The notes beneath the pieces were generated by a model. It saw only the letters and a list, made by a program, of their open reading frames with translations. It was not told where the DNA came from and searched no databases. From Pandoraea sp. (GTDB lineage Bacteria > Pseudomonadota > Gammaproteobacteria > Burkholderiales > Burkholderiaceae), in NCBI RefSeq assembly GCF_004297875.1, contig NZ_SCSK01000038.1:1-64000 (forward strand): DNA of 64,000 nucleotides, given 5' to 3'. A program made the translations under genes and the position numbers. Shown one piece after another: positions 61,737 through 64,000 of this stretch (position 1 is the first letter of the stretch; every line of letters begins with the position of its first letter).

Positions 61737-62659
61737 ACGACACCTCCGCGGCCACGGCGGCGGCTGCCCTTACCGGGATACTGGTCGGCGCGGCGATGGT
61801 CGCCACGCGCGCCGTGGCGCACGACGTGGCGCCGGTCACGCTGGCGTTCCTGCGTTATCTGATCGGGTTGGGTGTGCTGGCGCTGCCGGTATTGCAGGCC
61901 AGCCGATCGCGCCGCGGTGCCCGGTTCGCGCCAAAAGACATAGGGGCGATTGCCGGACTCGGCGTGCTGCAGTTCGCCCTGCTGATCGTGCTGCTCAACT
62001 ACGCGCTGCAGACCTTGCCCGCGGCCACGTGCGCGTTGATCTTCTCGACCATGCCGCTCGTGACGATGTGTTTGGCGATCGCGCTCGGCCGTGAGGTCTT
62101 CAGCCTTGGGCGGGCGATCGGCCTGCTGCTGGCCGTGTCGGGCGTGGCGCTGCTGCTCGGTTTTCCGGCGCCGCATTTCGGCGCCGATGGCCCAGACGGC
62201 GCAAGCCACTGGGCCGCACTCGCCGCCCTGGTGGGCGCCACCGTGACCGGCGCGGCCTGCAGCCTGCTTTACCGGCCCTACTTGCAACGCTATGCGGCCC
62301 TGCCGACCAGCGCGCTGGCGATGTTTGCCTCGGTCGTGTTTCTGGCCGGCTTGTGCGCGGCCACGGGGCAATCCATGTTTCCCATGCTGACGACTTTTCA
62401 ATGGAGCAATGTCGGCTTTATCGGCCTGTCGAGCGGCATCGGCTATTTTTGCTGGCTGTGGGCGCTGGGCAAGCTCGATGCCAGCCGCGTGGTGGCGTTC
62501 CAGGCGCTGGGGCCTGTGACCGCCGCCGCGATCCAGCTCGTGCTGGCCCGCCAGTGGCCGTCGTGGTCGCTGTGCCTGTCGATCGCGCTGGTCGCGACCG
62601 GCCTGAATATCGCCCTGCGCGAGCGGCGCGCGCGCCGCGCGGCGCCTGGCCTGGGGTAG
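61733..62659 (+). CDS. EamA/DMT-family transporter
   Basis: A 308-aa membrane protein with two EamA repeats (about 10-145 and 160-300). It begins with a GTG that overlaps the stop of the MarR-GNAT gene (GTGA). The hydrophobic profile and FLRYLIGLGVLALPVL, GIGYFCWLWALGKLDASRVVAFQALGPVTAAAI are family-typical. It may export a metabolite that the MarR-GNAT protein senses or acetylates. Substrate unknown. Confidence 0.88.
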   Translation: MNDTSAATAAAALTGILVGAAMVATRAVAHDVAPVTLAFLRYLIGLGVLALPVLQASRSRRGARFAPKDIGAIAGLGVLQFALLIVLLNYALQTLPAATCALIFSTMPLVTMCLAIALGREVFSLGRAIGLLLAVSGVALLLGFPAPHFGADGPDGASHWAALAALVGATVTGAACSLLYRPYLQRYAALPTSALAMFASVVFLAGLCAATGQSMFPMLTTFQWSNVGFIGLSSGIGYFCWLWALGKLDASRVVAFQALGPVTAAAIQLVLARQWPSWSLCLSIALVATGLNIALRERRARRAAPGLG

Positions 62660-62719
62660 GCACCGCGCGTTGGCCAGGCGCTCATGATGAAGCCTGGCCG
62701 GGTATGCCGATCCCGGTTG

Positions 62720-63676
62720 CTACAGGCAATGCAGGGATTTGAGCGTGCTGGAGACGGCGTCGTCCCAGCCGGTATGCGGCTCTTCGCCCAGCATTTGCAC
62801 GAGCGCCGCATTGTCCATGCGCAACGGCTGCTGCCACAGGTAACGCATCTCGCGGATTTCGCGCAACAGCGTCGAGAATGGCGCCAGCAGCGGCAGCAAC
62901 CGCCAGGGGAAGCCGCGTACCGGAAGGTCGGCCCGGCCGGATGCGCGGCGCACCGCGCCGATCATGGCGGTGCCGTCGGCGTCCCAGTGGCCACGCATGT
63001 GATAGACCGCGAAATCGGGCAGGCGCTCGCTCTGCCCGATGAGCCGAAGCATGGTTTCGGCTACGTCCGGCACATACGCCCATTGATGGCCGATGCCCGC
63101 TTGGCCCGGATAGGTCATGGCGCGCAGCGGCTTGCCGGGTTTGACCAGGCCGCCGGCAAACCAGTTGCTGGCCGCGCCCGGACCAAAAAAGTCGCCTGCC
63201 CGCACGACCAGGGTGCGCACGCCGTCGGCTGCGGCGATTCGCAGGCGCCGCTCGAGTTCGGCGCGGATCTGGCCCTTGCGGGTGCGGGGGCGTTGCGGTG
63301 AACTCTCCGACAGGATGGGAAAGGCGTCCGGGCCGAAGTTATAGACCGTGCCCGGCAGCACGATGCGCGCGCTGCTGACGCGGGCCGCGGCAATGCTGCT
63401 GTCGATCATCGGCAGGACCAGCTTGTCCCAGTCGCGGTAGCCGGGCGGATTGACCGCATGCACGATCAGCGCCGCGCCCTCGGCGGCGGCCGTGACGTCG
63501 GCACGCCGCATGGCGTCGCCTGGCCGCCACTCGAAGCGCGCGTCACGTTGCGCCAGCGTGTCGGGGCGGCGATGCAGGGCGCGCACTTGCCAGCCCCGCG
63601 TCGCCAAACGGCGAGCCACCTCGCCGCCAATACCGCCGGTGGCGCCCAATACCAATGCGATGCGTTGCTGCGTCAT
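62720..63676 (-). CDS. NAD-dependent epimerase/dehydratase-like (atypical SDR)
   Basis: A 318-aa extended-SDR protein. The nucleotide loop is LGATGGIGGEVARRL (residues 9-23). The TVYNFG region holds a Tyr but no classical YxxxK. It resembles NAD(P)-binding NmrA/epimerase-like proteins, often next to LysR genes. The start is the ATG with CAGGAAA upstream; two in-frame ATGs further upstream (63697 and 63706) lack a good site. It is divergent from a LysR gene 92 bp away, its probable regulator. Reaction unknown. Confidence 0.85.
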   Translation of the reverse strand: MTQQRIALVLGATGGIGGEVARRLATRGWQVRALHRRPDTLAQRDARFEWRPGDAMRRADVTAAAEGAALIVHAVNPPGYRDWDKLVLPMIDSSIAAARVSSARIVLPGTVYNFGPDAFPILSESSPQRPRTRKGQIRAELERRLRIAAADGVRTLVVRAGDFFGPGAASNWFAGGLVKPGKPLRAMTYPGQAGIGHQWAYVPDVAETMLRLIGQSERLPDFAVYHMRGHWDADGTAMIGAVRRASGRADLPVRGFPWRLLPLLAPFSTLLREIREMRYLWQQPLRMDNAALVQMLGEEPHTGWDDAVSSTLKSLHCL

Positions 63677-63736
63677 GATGATTTCCTGAAGTTCCATGGC
63701 AAGCATTCTTGCGTAAAATCCGGTTAAATGAAATTG

Positions 63737-63750
63737 TCTATTCTGATAGA
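63737..63750. promoter_or_regulatory. Candidate LysR site in the divergent gap
   Basis: TCTATTCTGATAGA: 5-bp inverted arms (TCTAT / ATAGA) around TCTG, 18 bp before the lysR start, in an AT-rich promoter gap. Suits a LysR dimer site controlling both genes. Confidence 0.45.
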
Positions 63751-63768
63751 TAAGCTATACATATTTGT

Positions 63769-64000
63769 ATGAATGCAAATGAACCGAACTGGACGTTGTA
63801 CCGCACGCTGCTTGGCGTTTTTCGTGCCGGCTCGCTCTCCGGCGCGGCCCGCTCGCTGGGTTTGACGCAGCCTACCGTCGGGCGCCATTTGGACGCGCTG
63901 GAGCAGGCGCTGGGCTTTGCGCTGTTCGTGCGTACCCAGCAGGGCTTGAGTCCGACCGAGGCAGCGCTCGCGCTAAGGCCTTATGCCGAGGCGCTCGAAT
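63769..64000 (+). CDS. LysR-family regulator, N-terminal fragment
   Basis: The first 77 codons of a gene that runs off the window. The winged helix-turn-helix is visible: LLGVFRAGSLSGAARSLGLTQPTVGRHLDALEQALGFALFVRTQQG. The LTQPTVGRHLDALE pattern is characteristic of LysR proteins of the GcvA/TdcA-like type. It is divergent from the epimerase-like gene and likely controls it. The effector domain is not visible. Confidence 0.85.
   Translation, partial: MNANEPNWTLYRTLLGVFRAGSLSGAARSLGLTQPTVGRHLDALEQALGFALFVRTQQGLSPTEAALALRPYAEALE

Overview
The window looks like a chromosomal segment of a Burkholderiales bacterium (Burkholderiaceae; Pandoraea, Paraburkholderia or a close relative fits, but the genus cannot be fixed from sequence alone). 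The evidence is high GC, third-position GC bias, a Burkholderia-type trimeric porin, many LysR regulators, a type-2 LeuA, and a cluster resembling the low-oxygen-activated genes of B. cenocepacia. I see no phage, insertion sequence, CRISPR array or integrated element.

Layout. 0-12.6 kb is mostly housekeeping: the 3' end of S-formylglutathione hydrolase, purD, yebC, an L-lactate permease with a candidate operator, upp, two oxidoreductases, a C26-type amidohydrolase, a major porin, and a small structured RNA candidate ending in a strong terminator. 12.6-23.7 kb holds an EamA/LysR pair and then a coherent catabolic locus. That locus has a sigma-54 activator without a sensor domain, a BenM-like LysR gene with a BenM-type box over its start, and two divergent operons: dctP-dctQM-SDR on the minus strand, and thiolase-CoA ligase-PCC-PCC on the plus strand. 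Between the operons lie two face-to-face sigma-54 promoters and three tandem GACA/TGTC palindromes, which look like an enhancer. 23.7-30.9 kb carries an AlaC-type aminotransferase, an SMR pump, tRNA-Arg(UCU), a UxaA-family dehydratase with divergent GntR regulator and operator, an aldo/keto reductase, an Asp/Glu racemase and a LysR gene. 31-37.8 kb is one minus-strand operon for a peptide-type ABC importer with an M20 amidohydrolase inside it.

38.3-45.7 kb begins with a LuxR solo, followed by a BCAM0308-like zinc-ribbon protein, a phosphoribosyltransferase, dodecin, a flavin-split-barrel protein, an FtsH paralogue and a B12-dependent ribonucleotide reductase. FNR/Anr-type boxes stand before the first gene, in the ftsH/nrdJ divergent region and, more weakly, before dodecin, so this is probably an oxygen-limitation cluster.

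45.7-64 kb is mixed: a DUF4019 lipoprotein, three MFS transporters, ada, a kefG-like/kefC pair, a TRIC channel, acetyltransferases, a DUF2086 oxygenase, and leuA preceded by a leucine-rich leader peptide with four rare CTA codons. A tandem HD-GYP protein follows, then a MarR-GNAT fusion whose promoter lies inside a perfect 36-bp palindrome, an EamA exporter, an epimerase-like protein, and a LysR gene cut by the window end.

The two most promising systems are the sigma-54 TRAP/thiolase/PCC locus and the FNR-box cluster. The leuA leader, the MarR-GNAT operator and the orphan small RNA are well-defined regulatory elements worth testing.
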